DNA of 64,000 nucleotides from Dicyema japonicum (taxonomy: Eukaryota; Dicyemida; Rhombozoa; Dicyemidae), in assembly GCA_011109175.1 (NCBI GenBank), contig RDEW01000032.1, positions 403,334 to 467,333 of the forward strand, in the 5' to 3' direction. Positions 34,899 through 46,360 of this stretch are shown in pieces. Every line of letters starts with the position of its first letter. Within the stretch, counting starts at the first letter, position 1. Under the pieces are notes generated by a model. That model did no database searches, was not told the DNA's origin, and worked only from the letters and a program-made list of their open reading frames with translations. The translations under genes were made by a program, and so were the position numbers.

Positions 34899-36534
34899 AT
34901 GCCTGAGTTATTTAAAAATAGTTACTTCACGTGCTTACGTCTACCCAAAGAGAGCCGGAATAGATTCAATAGCATTTCAGGGATCTCCACGAATAATAAT
35001 GGTCATGGAATCTTGATTACCCGTGGTCAACTGTTTTTTTGCCAACAGGAGCTCGATTTGTTGTTGTTTTATATTTCACAATACAAATTAGATTTACATG
35101 ACATTTCATTCAAAAATGAAACCAAAGGTACTCAACTTGTTTTTTTAAATTCTAACAATATTCCCATTTCTCCTTGATATGATGATCTTCGAGTTATCTC
35201 TGGCGAGTTATCACAGATCTCCGGCGTACGTGTAGCTCTAGTTTTAATCTTACATTTAACAATACAAGAGCAAAGATGATTACTTCCAAAAACATGAATT
35301 TCCAATAACAACTGAGGTTCCGTTTTTTTGCAAAAACTAGAATTGTTGCGATTGAAAAGTCGATAAAATGTCCCTCAAAGTCATAACTGCGAAAATGAGT
35401 ATTCAACTCTCAATACTGTGTAAGATGGGAGTGCATTGAATTAGCAGTATTTAAAGACAAAAAATTTTACGCATTCTAACTTACCTAGATAACAGAATAG
35501 AGTTTAGTTAGGAAACAGAATATATAGCATGATTAGCCATCTATTTGACACTTTTATTGAAATTATGAGTTATTATTATAAAAGTGTAAGTTTTGTCGTG
35601 AAATATATTTTACAAGTGTTACTTAGAAAGCTTAACCAATTATTTGGACGATATGTAGAATCATATTCTATCATCTTATACTATCTCTGGAACCTGTGGG
35701 TCTTGATGCTGGTTACGGATTACTTGTCTGCATTGGTAAGTCTTTGTTTCTGTGATATTAGGAACTGGATACAATCACTTAGTGAATTGTTAACTTTCTC
35801 TTTGTATCCAGAGTACTAATAATTTCAACTTTTTAATCGATAGGAACTCTATCCTGTCAATATGAAAGTCATTGAACTTGGTGCCGATTTTGAAACCAGG
35901 ACGCCCAAAGGAGTTTCGACTTCGTTCAGATCGATATCTTCATTTGTGTTTGAAAAAAATCATAAAAAAGCCGATTCTTGAACAAAGAAACCTTACTATC
36001 AGTTGTATCTTTCCAAAACGTGTAAAATTTATATGCAAAAATTTTTGTGGATGAGTGGTTACTCAAGTTAGGATCGTTTGAAACAAATTTAAAATACAAG
36101 ATATTCAATATATGAAGTCTTTAGTTCTGCGAACGTGTCTTAAAATAACTATAATGGTGAGTTGGACTTTAAGTGCTGTTGATCGATACTCATTGATTAA
36201 GGACTGTTCATGGATTATATTTGGCAGGTACTCGTTTCATGATGAAAGTGGGAAAAAATTCCAGCGGCATTGATATTCCTCATGGTGACTCACATTTAAA
36301 TGGACGAGGAATCTTTGACTATATTATTTTTCTGTAGATGTTAAAAGAGGGAGTTTATAAGAGTAATGGAAAGAGTTTACGAAAAATCGAGACTGTTGAT
36401 TAAAGGTTTGTGTTATTCATATTGTTAGTTGTATTGATAGGTTGACAGGGGAGTAATTGTGGTTTTTTCAGTTGCCAGATTGAAACTGGTACAAAATTAT
36501 GACAACGTGAATTATTAATTTATAAACCCCGGGA
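34899..36534. other. No recognised gene
   Basis: Frames at 34,899-35,177 and 35,529-35,819 (plus) and 35,406-35,194 (minus) are open but anonymous. The 35,529 frame is hydrophobic and aromatic-rich without a clear transmembrane layout. Confidence 0.4.
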
Positions 36535-36870
36535 TCATCGAGAAAGAAAGACAAAGTAAAGTCAACTAGTTAGGTGATCCCAGTTCCTGCAACCAAACGT
36601 GCCATCCTAAGCTTGTGCGTCTCCATTGTTCCTACTGTCGAACGAAAATGCATTCTTTGATCCTTGTAGAGGAAGCCGATTGGGGGAGGAAATTTCTTAG
36701 CCAACCGATTTTATTTTGCGTGGAACAGTGAGAGCCTTAGTGGGTGTCCATCTTCCTCGTAAATCCGTAGAAATCCGTTACCACATCTACGAGTTGTAGA
36801 TTGAATGGTTAACGTGGTGTCACTTATTCCGGAAAGGAACGAGAGTCAATAACTTCTCCCCACCTCTTGG
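36535..36870 (+). repeat. GTGATCCCAG-family repeat copy 3
   Basis: Starts gagaaagaaagacaaagt, then ACTAGTTAGGTGATCCCAG, then a GC-richer 280-bp body. Shares the lead and core with 5.8, 26.6, 62.2 and 63.1 kb and has patchy similarity to the 5.8-kb body. Confidence 0.5.
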
Positions 36871-37199
36871 GGGTTCCCGCAAGCTACTTGGAATATTGAT
36901 GTGGATTATTGACTTTTTGAACAAAATTTTAATATTTTTAAATTTTTTTTATTTTAATAGAATTAAATGTTAGGATTTTAAATATTTTTATTTCAATAAT
37001 CTATAAGTTACTATGTCTGACGATCTGGAAAGTAAAATGAATCAAAATAGAATCACAAAATATTAAGTACGTGTGTAATTAATACCAGCAAGTAGTTGTG
37101 GTTTTTCCCTTGTCTCGATCAAACTCAAACAAGGCGCTAACAAATTAGTTCTAAAGTCGAGGAAATAAAATAAGTGATTTATAATTAAAATTGATTTAA

Positions 37200-37960
37200 T
37201 CAATCAGTCCAGACGGTATTCAAATCTCAGCACGAGACCCGACGCAATCGAGGCCTTTACACAACACTTCAATTAATCGGAACACCATCCCTACCGACCT
37301 AAAATTTTCCAATGTTGTCCCTATCGTGAAACATGGGGGATCATAGGATTCTGTAGAAAGTCGTATAAATGCTTATTTCGAGCTACCTATGCTGACGAAA
37401 AAGAATGTTCTTATCAAAATCTTTCGTGTCAGTCTCTGTTATCACACTGTCACCTAATATTTTCAAATTATCCCTTTCAGCCATACGAAGTCGACGAAAT
37501 ACCTTTATTTATCTACAGTGGCTGAATTTTGCATTCAGGATCAATGCTCATAGACAACCATACTTGAAGATCTGTTAGAATTTTTAAACACGTGCTTATA
37601 ACCTTTTTGACTACAAGCTTTGAAAAATCATGCACACTCTCTTCACGTCGAAAGAAATCCCGCTGAAGTATTTAGAACTCCATTAGAATATTGGGAGTTA
37701 TTCTGCTACTAATGACTTATGAACAACACGTGAATAATTTGTTTTTTGCCATAAAACTCAACTTTTGAAGGTTCTCATTCAAAAATACAATAGCTCTCTC
37801 TTCTAAACGTTAGATTCCTTATATGATCAGTATATTGAGTCAATCGTCAACTACTGTGGTGTCCATGGAGTACTAACTTTGCAAAAATGTCCCTAAAAGA
37901 ATCAAGGACTTCAATTCCTCATTAATGGGAACTCTTAAAAAGTTAACTTTTTCCATAGTA
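37200..37960 (+). pseudogene. Jockey-like RT relic in two pieces
   Basis: At 37,205-37,350 the plus strand reads SPDGIQISARDP and NTIPTDLKFSNVVPIVKHG, the 'SGPDGIxxxLLK...IPxxLKxAxVxPIxKxG' start of LINE RTs. At 37,810-37,865 DSLYDQYIESIVNYCGV resembles the later 'LYxxxIxSxxxYCxxVW' segment. The middle, including the catalytic motifs, is not recognisable. Confidence 0.6.
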
Positions 37961-38564
37961 GACTTTAACTTCTAATACTTTTGATTCGAAATAATGAAGG
38001 AATTCAAAAAAACAGTTTATAACTGAAATTATATTGCTTTTTTCCTTCCAGAGCAATGAGAACTTAAATAAGTGGTATCGAAGAAAAGTCATAACAATAT
38101 AAATTGCCGGAATACTATGATGACGAGTTTTCGAAGATCACCAATCACACGTATATCAAAACATTGGTCAATACTCCGTTTTGGAAAGTATTCTCATTAC
38201 TCTGGTGTGTTTTCAAAAATGGAGGTAGTATTATTAGAATGCTATTAGCCTAAAAATTTGAGGGAGTATCTACGAGGAAATAAAATTGTCACTAAACTAA
38301 ATTAAAAAATTATGAACATTTGGCTTCTATTTGACTACGAATAAGTCCACGAATACAAAATCGTATGTCCTATGTGAAATTGTAAGTATGGGTCCACGTA
38401 CGCCTAAGGGGTTGAGTTGAGTGCTCCTTAAATAGAGTAGAAAATTATTTTTTGTTTTCAAAGTTTAGTGACCGCGAAAGATCACAATAAAGGTCAGAAA
38501 GAATACAGTATACTTTTTAAATTTGGAAAATTATAAGAAATTTTTATAGAAATAAAAAATATCT

Positions 38565-38607
38565 TGCAGTTAACAGCCGCACGCGCTAACCATTGCGCCA
38601 TGGAGGC
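38565..38607 (-). tRNA. tRNA-Asn(GTT) 5' fragment, pseudogene
   Basis: The minus strand starts GCCTCCATG, then GCGCAATGGTTAGCGC, a perfect 4-bp D stem with the standard loop, then TGCGGCTGTTAACTGCA, a 5-bp anticodon stem (one G-U) with loop CTGTTAA and anticodon GTT. This equals positions 1-43 of a eukaryotic tRNA-Asn. The sequence then turns into AT-rich DNA with T6; there is no T arm and no 3' acceptor strand. It is therefore a truncated tRNA gene copy. Confidence 0.8.
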
Positions 38608-41087
38608 ATTAATTGTGCATAAGTTTCTATTTAGAATTTGAAATTATAACAGTTAAGATTAATAATCTTCTTAGATTAATAGATTGGATATTTATAAACG
38701 TTAATTGAATCGGTCCTCAAATTATTATAATTATAAAAAAGAGTTTTACAAATACAAGTAATAGTCCAAAAAGACTATTAGTCAAAAAACATATTGGCGC
38801 CAGATATAATCCTAAAATATATCCAAAAAGACTATTAATCAACAACCATCCATAGGACTTCCACCTGGACGGCACTTTTCAAGTCCGAGCATACAAAGAC
38901 AGTTAAGGGAGGGCAGGATCACCTGATTTTTTTTCATTATGGCTATGATAGTGTTTTTGGTTCAATAAATTTAAATTTAAAGAAGAAATAACGATTATCC
39001 TAAAGTTCAATATCGCTAGGTAGAGATTTATGAATATTGTAAAGTTTAAGATACTTGGCTTGAATGACAATCCAATAATTTAGATTGTTTAGCTATTTTA
39101 TTTGTTTTAACAATATGTATGCAACAGAGAGACCAGTTAACGAAGCTGTTAAACGCTCGGACGATCAGTTGGCAGTCCACTAAAACATTGCTTTGGCATG
39201 CTAAATGTCATCATCTCCTGGATAAACATTGCTTTGGCATGCTAAATGTCATCATCTTTCTAGCTCCTGTTCTTTATGTACTTAGAAACCAAAAGTTTTG
39301 AAATAAAAAAACCATCAGATATGCCAGTCGGAGTTCTAATCATGTCTGACAAACATCGGCAGGTCTACCTTATGGGGGAACAAGGGAACTACTAGTTAGT
39401 CGCCAATTCCCAATGTTCTCATTAATATAAAGGGAAAGTACTAACATGATAATTTTTACCAGTTTCAACGTGGTTAAGCTAAGTTTAACATGAAATTGTC
39501 GTCGAAAAATAAACATTTTTCAGTTCTTTGAATTCAAATAACCACTTTATCCAAGATAAGTTTAGAAAAATTCAAGGATTAGCAGCTTCCCCATAGTTTT
39601 CTTGTAGCGCAAGCCTTCAATTTTTATATATTTAAATACATCAATTTGAGAAAGCACTGTGTGTCTACTAAATCGGATTTTGAACTATTCAAGGAGTGTT
39701 TTGTCTACTTTGAATGTTCTTCACTATTTTCATATTGACTCATTTCTACGAGTTAGATAATGGAGATGTTATGACATCTACTGCCTCATTATCGAACTAA
39801 TATCGTTTATACTATGTCTCTTAATTCAATTATTCCGTCATATACAAGAGGAAGAGGCATACATCATCATAAACTGATAACGTCAATTAACTATGATTTT
39901 TTACTAAAAAACCAATTAATAACCAGTCCTTAGCAGATTTATCAATACTTTACCAACAACTCTAATTTTGCATGTATTTAATTTTTAACCCCCGATACAC
40001 TGAAAAAAGTAAGAGTTAATGTCTAAAATGTTTTTAGTTACCATGGTCACACTATATTCCTGGCTCTTCTCAACAATGGTGTTTATCGACATCAACACTT
40101 TAGGAACCGCACCAGTGTATGAGGAAGCTATATTTCCTTTGGATGCCGACTGTTCACTAAGCTTCTGCTGAGACATGAGAATCACTTGATTCTACTTAGG
40201 ATTTGAAGAAGTTACAGAGCAGAAAGGAGTCCTTAGACGCTTCATTTCAAACATCACGTTCATCCACATCCCCAATTGTGGAAATCTCTCTAGTGGATTA
40301 GATAAACTAGAGATCCTTTCTGGATACTGACCAGCTATTGGCCTTTTCTCAAATAGGTGGTTAACTAGATGCCCCTTAGGATTTGACGTAAACAAAGAGA
40401 GAAAGAAATTTCTTCGACAAGGTAAACAGCGGAAAACATTTAATAATAAAAAAACACGAAAAAATCTTACTGACATTTTGGACATACATTTTTGTAATAT
40501 AATATTAATTATCTATTATTTAAATAAATTTTTATTAAATTATTTAAAATGTGTTTTGTTGCATCTAGTGACGTTCTTAAAGTAATAAACATTGTTGTTA
40601 ATTAGCTTTTATTAACTAACTATTTGTTTTTATTTTACCATTTATAATATGAAATTGCACAAATAGAGATTCTGAGTAAAGTTTCAGAAGTTCTACATAC
40701 TTGCATAAAATTTTTAAGTGCATATCGCTTTTCGGACATTTTTCTATTTCGGAAAGCAAGGATCATTAATTATTTCCTATTTGATCATATCTAACTATAT
40801 AATACTAACCACGTGGCAAATAATGTGTTAGGCTCTACTTTTTTATACGAATGAGTGATCGTCACCTTCTTTCCTGTTTCAGATTTGCATTAAACAGAGC
40901 ATCATTGGACAGTGAATACCTCTGCAGTTTCGGCATCGAATAGGAGATAGTGGAAGAGAAACTAATTTAAAAAATAATTAAAAAAATAATCCTCAAAAGG
41001 GATATCAAACATAAAGGTATATTATTCAATTCGGTTAACCGACAGCTATGTTGTTCAGCTTATTCTTTAGACTGTATTTGTTGTGCT
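38608..41087. other. Mostly anonymous AT-rich DNA
   Basis: Contains a 41-bp-period tandem duplication (below) and minus-strand frames at 40,485-40,192 and 40,185-39,985 without recognisable domains. A short stretch near 40,250 (catcacgttcatccacat) resembles 55,020 (catcacgttcatccatat), suggesting another small dispersed repeat. Confidence 0.4.
39183..39257. repeat. Two-copy tandem repeat, 41-bp period
   Basis: A 34-nt unit containing attgctttggcatgctaaat is present at 39,183-39,216 and identically at 39,224-39,257, with a 7-nt spacer. Confidence 0.85.
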
Positions 41088-41161
41088 GTATTTCTAAGTG
41101 CACTGATTATCACGTTCGCCTAACACGCGAAAGTTTCTTGGTTCAAATCCCAGTCTGAGTA
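41088..41161 (+). tRNA. tRNA-Val(AAC)-like pseudogene
   Basis: TTATCACGTTCGCCTAACAC followed by GCGAAAG reproduces the D-loop side and anticodon arm of eukaryotic tRNA-Val (stem TTCGC/GCGAA, loop CTAACAC, anticodon AAC). A T arm follows (CTTGG-TTCAAAT-CCCAG, one mismatch). The predicted acceptor strands (GTATTTC and TCTGAGT) do not pair, so a functional tRNA is unlikely. It could be a decayed gene or a SINE head; no SINE body follows. Confidence 0.7.
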
Positions 41162-41264
41162 ATTTTTCAACATTTTCATATATTGAAATTTTATTGTTTC
41201 CATACTTTTGTGAATAATGTCATTTTTTTCAATCGTTTTTAAAAACAAAAATATTTAAAAACAA

Positions 41265-41480
41265 TTATATTCTTTGCTGTAGACACCCAATAGATACGTC
41301 GTATCTCTCCAGGTCATCACAGAGAATCTTCCTCGACCAGGTCGTAGATAAGCCTCTAGCATTGAACGTAAGGACTTTTAGACGAGATGCATCCCTTTGT
41401 ATCCATTGCCTTTTAGACATTTTTCTCAATTGCGATCCAATCAAGAAACGAGGCACGTCACCACCTCACCAAAAAAACGC
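41265..41480 (-). pseudogene. 5' end of an RTE-like LINE, truncated
   Basis: The minus strand encodes RLKVLTFNARGL, then KILCDDLERYDVSIGCLQQ, the N-terminal start of an APE-type endonuclease; the catalytic ETK/ETR glutamate after LQ is lost. About 60 bp upstream of this start it has GGTGAGGTGGTGACGTGCC. The intact LINE at 57-60 kb has GGTTGAGGTGGTGACGTCCC just upstream of its ATG. The shared leader plus homologous N-terminus identifies it as a 5' piece of a related element. Confidence 0.7.
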
Positions 41481-42062
41481 AACGCATTCTCCAGAGACGC
41501 AGCCGACCAAGCGGAGGCCAAAAAGATCCGTAAATATGAATCCCTTGACCAATACCATTTCACCCCCTTGCTGTAGATACAATTTGAACCGTGGGTGCGA
41601 AGACGGACGCCTTTCTTTTTTAATATTGGAAGAAAACTCGCCTCAAAAAGTGTGAACCACGGGAGAAGCTCTAATTGAGGCAGAGGCTCGAAATGGCGAT
41701 TATCAGAGGTGGCAACAGTAGAAGGAAAATGTCGAAGGGCAGCCCATGTATCACACTCCAAGAAAAGTCAATCCGTTCTCTGAAACCTGAGTTCAGTGTC
41801 GGGCGAGGACCAAGGTTTGGCTAAGCTGAGAACAAAGTAAATTCCGAAATTACAACCCATGTAACACCACAACAGGCAAAGTTTAATTTTATTTTTTTTA
41901 TTTACCCCAACTGCATTCAAGTGGAGGAAATCAGTTGCTTAAAAACGTGACTACTAATGACGGACGTTTCCAGAGATCCCAAAAGTTGATCCCATGGGGA
42001 AGTACCAGAAGGCGGGAGAGGACACGAGAAAAGGTATCTGTTTCGTGATTATCATGTGTACA

Positions 42063-43790
42063 TAATGGTATGTCAGGTTTATCTCAATATCACAAGGAAA
42101 AGAAGATTCGCAAGAGATCGATGCGCGGTGGAGGACGACCAAGAACTTAAACTCAAGTCTTCAGATCGCATTCTTAGACGCCCAGTCGTGTTATTAGAAG
42201 AGGAATTTTATCAAGAGCATTGTTCCAGTTTCAGTTGTAAACGGAAGAATTTAATAGATTATGGTATTAAGATGTTCTTGAAGGAATGTAGAAGCAATGG
42301 TGATATGATGACGTGATGCAAACATCGACGTAGTAGTGTATCCTCGTTAGTCTGCAGATTGATAAATCTCCAAGACGGTCAGATAGGAACGTGAACAACC
42401 ACGACTTTCTCCGATAAGGGATCTCTGTGTTGAGGATCTTGTTTGTCAATTCGTAATTTTGTGTTCTGTCAAAAACTTTATCTACATTTATCTACATAAC
42501 ATTTTCTCTCTTCAACGGAGTCCTTTCATAGTAGGGAGCTGGCTTATCTTCGCATGGCCATAAATAGGTTGGCCTCGAAAAATAAACAACTGAGAGATCA
42601 GTTGAGTGAGATTCACATGAAACTGCTAACCTTGGTGATCTGATGTTGTTATTGCTTGAGGAAGGTACAATCTTGCCAAGAGGAAATTTCTCTTAGAAAC
42701 ATATTCCGAATAACACCTCAAAAAATGCGAATGTTTTCAGCGAGGAGCATTTACCACGTTGTATAGACGATAAGGAGGGAATTGAAATTCGATTAGGTTA
42801 TGTATCTAATATAACTAAAATAAACGTTTAAAGGAAGACCATTGGATTAATGGGCAAGTTATAGCGTGTACTGACGGTCTGGGATATATTTTGTATAACG
42901 TAAGTACTATGGTGGATTTTGTATTATTAATATTACCTTTCGATATAACGAGAGTCGAAAGAGCACTTTCAAAAACCAATTCACTTGATCGCCAAAACTG
43001 ATGGAAACAAAAGTTCAGGGTTAAAACTTAGCAATTTTCAAAATAATCATTCATTTTGTGTCCTCAGCCGACATATAAGGAATTATAAATAAGTCACAAT
43101 AAAAAGTGTAAAACATAATCAAGCGACCCCCAACATTACTTTTAGTAATCTTACAAATTTTCATATCATCCAACAGTTGAATAATAAACGGATTCAACGG
43201 TGGTTCAAACTCACTCAATAGGGCACATGAAAATGTCGAAAAGTGACTAAGCAATACCCCCAAAGTATCATATCAGGAACACATTCCTTCAATGTGGTAT
43301 TTATTTTCATAATCAGCAATGAAATGAAACTAAATACAACCAAACGGTCTACAAGTGCTAAAATGTATATTTCAGTTATTCTCTCAATTATGCGTAAGTC
43401 TGCTTTTTAAATTTTCAATCCTCCTGGACAAATTCTGTGACTTTAATTTCCTGACACGGTTCAATTTCTATGCATACATAGTTGTCAAATTTTGAAGATT
43501 AGTCAAGTGCTTGACGATAAGTCACACGTCTTACATGATGTACTCGTTGTTTAAATCTTTGATATTCTCGTTCATTTCTTTACTCTCCTCGTCGGAGTTT
43601 TTGTTAAAATCTTTAATGGAGAATTCAAGTCGCGCAAACTAAAATTTAATGTGAATTATAAATTTAAAAAATTTAATAAACAATTAATTTTGAATTTCAA
43701 TTTTAAAAACTGTGTTTTCATTCTTATTGGGCTATCCAAAGTCAAGAAAAGAATAACCCTGTAGTAGGCCCTAGTGAAATACACGTGGAT
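42063..43790 (+). repeat. 1.75-kb dispersed duplication, copy 2
   Basis: Direct-orientation copy of 6,735-8,515 with scattered substitutions and a 25-30 bp insertion near 43,515. An 86-codon plus-strand frame (42,056-42,316) with KNLIDYGIKMFLKECRSNGD is open here but interrupted in copy 1, so copy 2 is the less damaged version of that part. Confidence 0.8.
42365..42490 (-). pseudogene. LINE RT relic in block copy 2
   Basis: The minus strand reads DKVFDRTQNYELTNKILNTE then IPYRRKSWLFTFLSDRLG, equivalent to the fragment at 7,120-7,270. That it is present in both block copies shows the RT piece was inside the block before duplication. Confidence 0.6.
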
Positions 43791-43845
43791 ATTAGAAGCC
43801 TTGAGCAACATATACTGAATACTGGATTTGAAGCAATCACCTAAT

Positions 43846-44081
43846 CTCTTACCTAGTGAGGAAACCACTATGACTGAGGAAACCACTATAAATAAATAAA
43901 TCTCCTACCTAGTGAGGAAACCATTATGACTGAGGAAACCAATATAAATAAATAAATCTCCTACCTAGTGAAGAAACAACTATAAATAAATAAATCTCCT
44001 ACCTAGTGAAGAAACACCTATGACTGAGGAAACCATTATAAATAAATTAATTTCCTATCTACTGAGGAAACCACTATGACT
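43846..44081. repeat. 56-bp tandem repeat, 4-5 units
   Basis: Units begin ctcctacctagtgaggaaac at 43,846, 43,902, 43,958 and 43,996, with a partial fifth from 44,052. Unit 3 lacks 18 bp (38 bp long). Within each full unit gaggaaaccay occurs twice, followed by ataaataaataaat. Confidence 0.9.
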
Positions 44082-46299
44082 TGGGTTGCCTTAAGGAATA
44101 ATTTGGCATCAACTATATTCGATACTCGACCATTAACGACAGGATTTGTGTTCTATTACTCAAAGTGAATAACTATTGTCGCCATGCACCTAAAAGTGAT
44201 GGATTGATATTGAAGTCAAAAAATTGACGATTTCTACACTGCACCCAGAGGTATATAGTGAGCATGAACATTCTTCGTTGATTTTCATTGCTAGTTATCT
44301 GAATGCCAGTTTGCATTCGCATCTGTGTAGAAGAAACGTTTATGTGAAGACACTGCAGGGGAAAAAAACTTTCTAGGAACTCCATCTTTTACGAGCGAAA
44401 AAATATAAATTGGAGTCGATCACTTAGTAGAAAGTATCATGGGACATCTTTCAAGAAGGATTAGTAAAGGACCTCTAGATCTGTAACAAGTAACCCATGA
44501 ACAATTGATCAACTTACATTTTCATAAATATTTTTCATGATTAGATTCTGTCTATTATGGGCTTCCGCTATAGAAAAGAAATGGAGAGGTAGGTTCACCG
44601 TCTTCCTAATGTTTCGGAAATCACTTCATTGGTTAGCATAAGTTTTCATAATTGACAATCTTCACCTGTGGAGTCGGGCAGGGGAAAAGGTAGGAAGATC
44701 CTTTCAACAACTTTTTGTGGCAAAAAGACTCATCATTTCAGGTGCGTATAGTTAATTCTTTTCGAATCCGCAATTTTTGGGAATTTCATTAAAGTACGGA
44801 ATTGAGTGGATTATTGGTTTTATGTATAAACTATCAGAATTTTATATAATTCCACTTTATGGATGAACTAACAAAAAATTTATTTAAAATAATAATAAAT
44901 GTTTTTATTGTATTTTTTAATATGTGATCTGGACCTCGATGAACTAAGAAACGGAGAGGGCTTTGGATGCGATTGGTGCAAAGGGTGGCCGGCGCGGCAC
45001 AAGGGACCTTAATTGACTTTTGTTTTTTTATGTGTTCTCGGCAGTGCTGATAATAATAATAAGCTGGACTTCCCACAATTATGATTAGGCGACTCTTTAA
45101 TACTCATCTTTGCATGTTTGAAACAGTTTACAGTTGTCGAGTCCACGATTTTTCAATGAATGATATTTGTACGACATCTTTTCAATTGATTTCTTTGTAT
45201 GCAACATAAAGATTCTTTCCACCTCATTTTTTTGATAATATCGACGTTCTTCAGCTATTGAAATTAGACTTGAAAGCTGTAATCACGAATTGGATAAAGA
45301 ACATTTTTATTAGAATTAGCTTTTGAGATAAAATAAAATTTTTTGTTGTTAAATCTGTATTTGTGAAACGTATTCTAAGCAAATGATGTTATTTTCGCTA
45401 ATATAAAAATTTATTTTGTCTTTTTTCGATTAACTAGATTACATGCACCATCAAGACTACAATTAGTGAATAAAAATCATCTCACATTTAAGCTATATCA
45501 TTAACCACACAAATTATTCAAAATTAATACATCATCTGTCATATTATAGTGCCTGAATAAACCAAAAGTAGCAAACCTTAACAAGCCTTCAGTCTGGCTA
45601 ACGGTTTCTCATTGTTTCGGCGGCTTATTAAAACTTGTTTGTTCTGCCGGACTAAATGAGTAAATGATTGAGAGGACTGACTTAAATTTCTTCCTTTTCC
45701 AGGTCGACTATCTCCTCAGTCATGAATTGATTTGTCACATAACAAACATCACTTCCAACAAAAAAGAATGATTTAATTAATATTTAAAAATTAAAATTAT
45801 AATTATTAGAAAATATAAATTTAAATAAAAATCCCAGATCCTTGTTTTCTGTAAAGAATCAACAGTTTTCTGGCTACTATCAAGAAAGAATTTCACGTGG
45901 TTCGTCTCCAAGATGTAGCATTCGAAATGACAAAAAGAATCATCAATGATTAGAAAATTCTACAGACTTTGGTCATTTCTAAGAAGTATTGGAGTTATTC
46001 AAAAAACACACGGAAAAGTGATATGGCTGAGTGTGATTTATTTTCGCTTTTGAAATAACTCGCTAGTGCCGTATAAACAATTTTTTGCAAAGGTAGTGTA
46101 AATTAGAGAATTTGAAGTCAATCTTGGAGTTAGTAAAGATCAGGAATGCTTATGTGAGGACTCAATGACGATCGCGAGATGATGAATATAGCTCCGTATG
46201 TGAATGGTAACTATTTTTAGCGTAAAAAACATTCATGCTACCTATAGTGAAACGGAGCCTACTTTTTGTCTTTTGTAGTCAATAAGTGTTTGTAGATAA
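44082..46299. other. No recognised gene
   Basis: Anonymous frames only. A GC-rich island at 44,930-45,015 (gatctggacctcgatgaact through ggccggcgcggcac) stands out against the AT-rich surroundings and may be an unrecognised repeat end. Confidence 0.4.
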
Positions 46300-46360
46300 T
46301 CCGATTCTGCATTGAGGCATCACTAATGGCCACGTCACTCGTCAAACCGAGAATTGCAAC
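46300..46360 (-). mobile_element. tRNA-derived SINE copy 3, short fragment
   Basis: ttctgcattgaggcatcact followed by ggccacgtcactcgtcaaac matches the poly(A)-proximal body of the 29.7-kb SINE. Confidence 0.6.
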
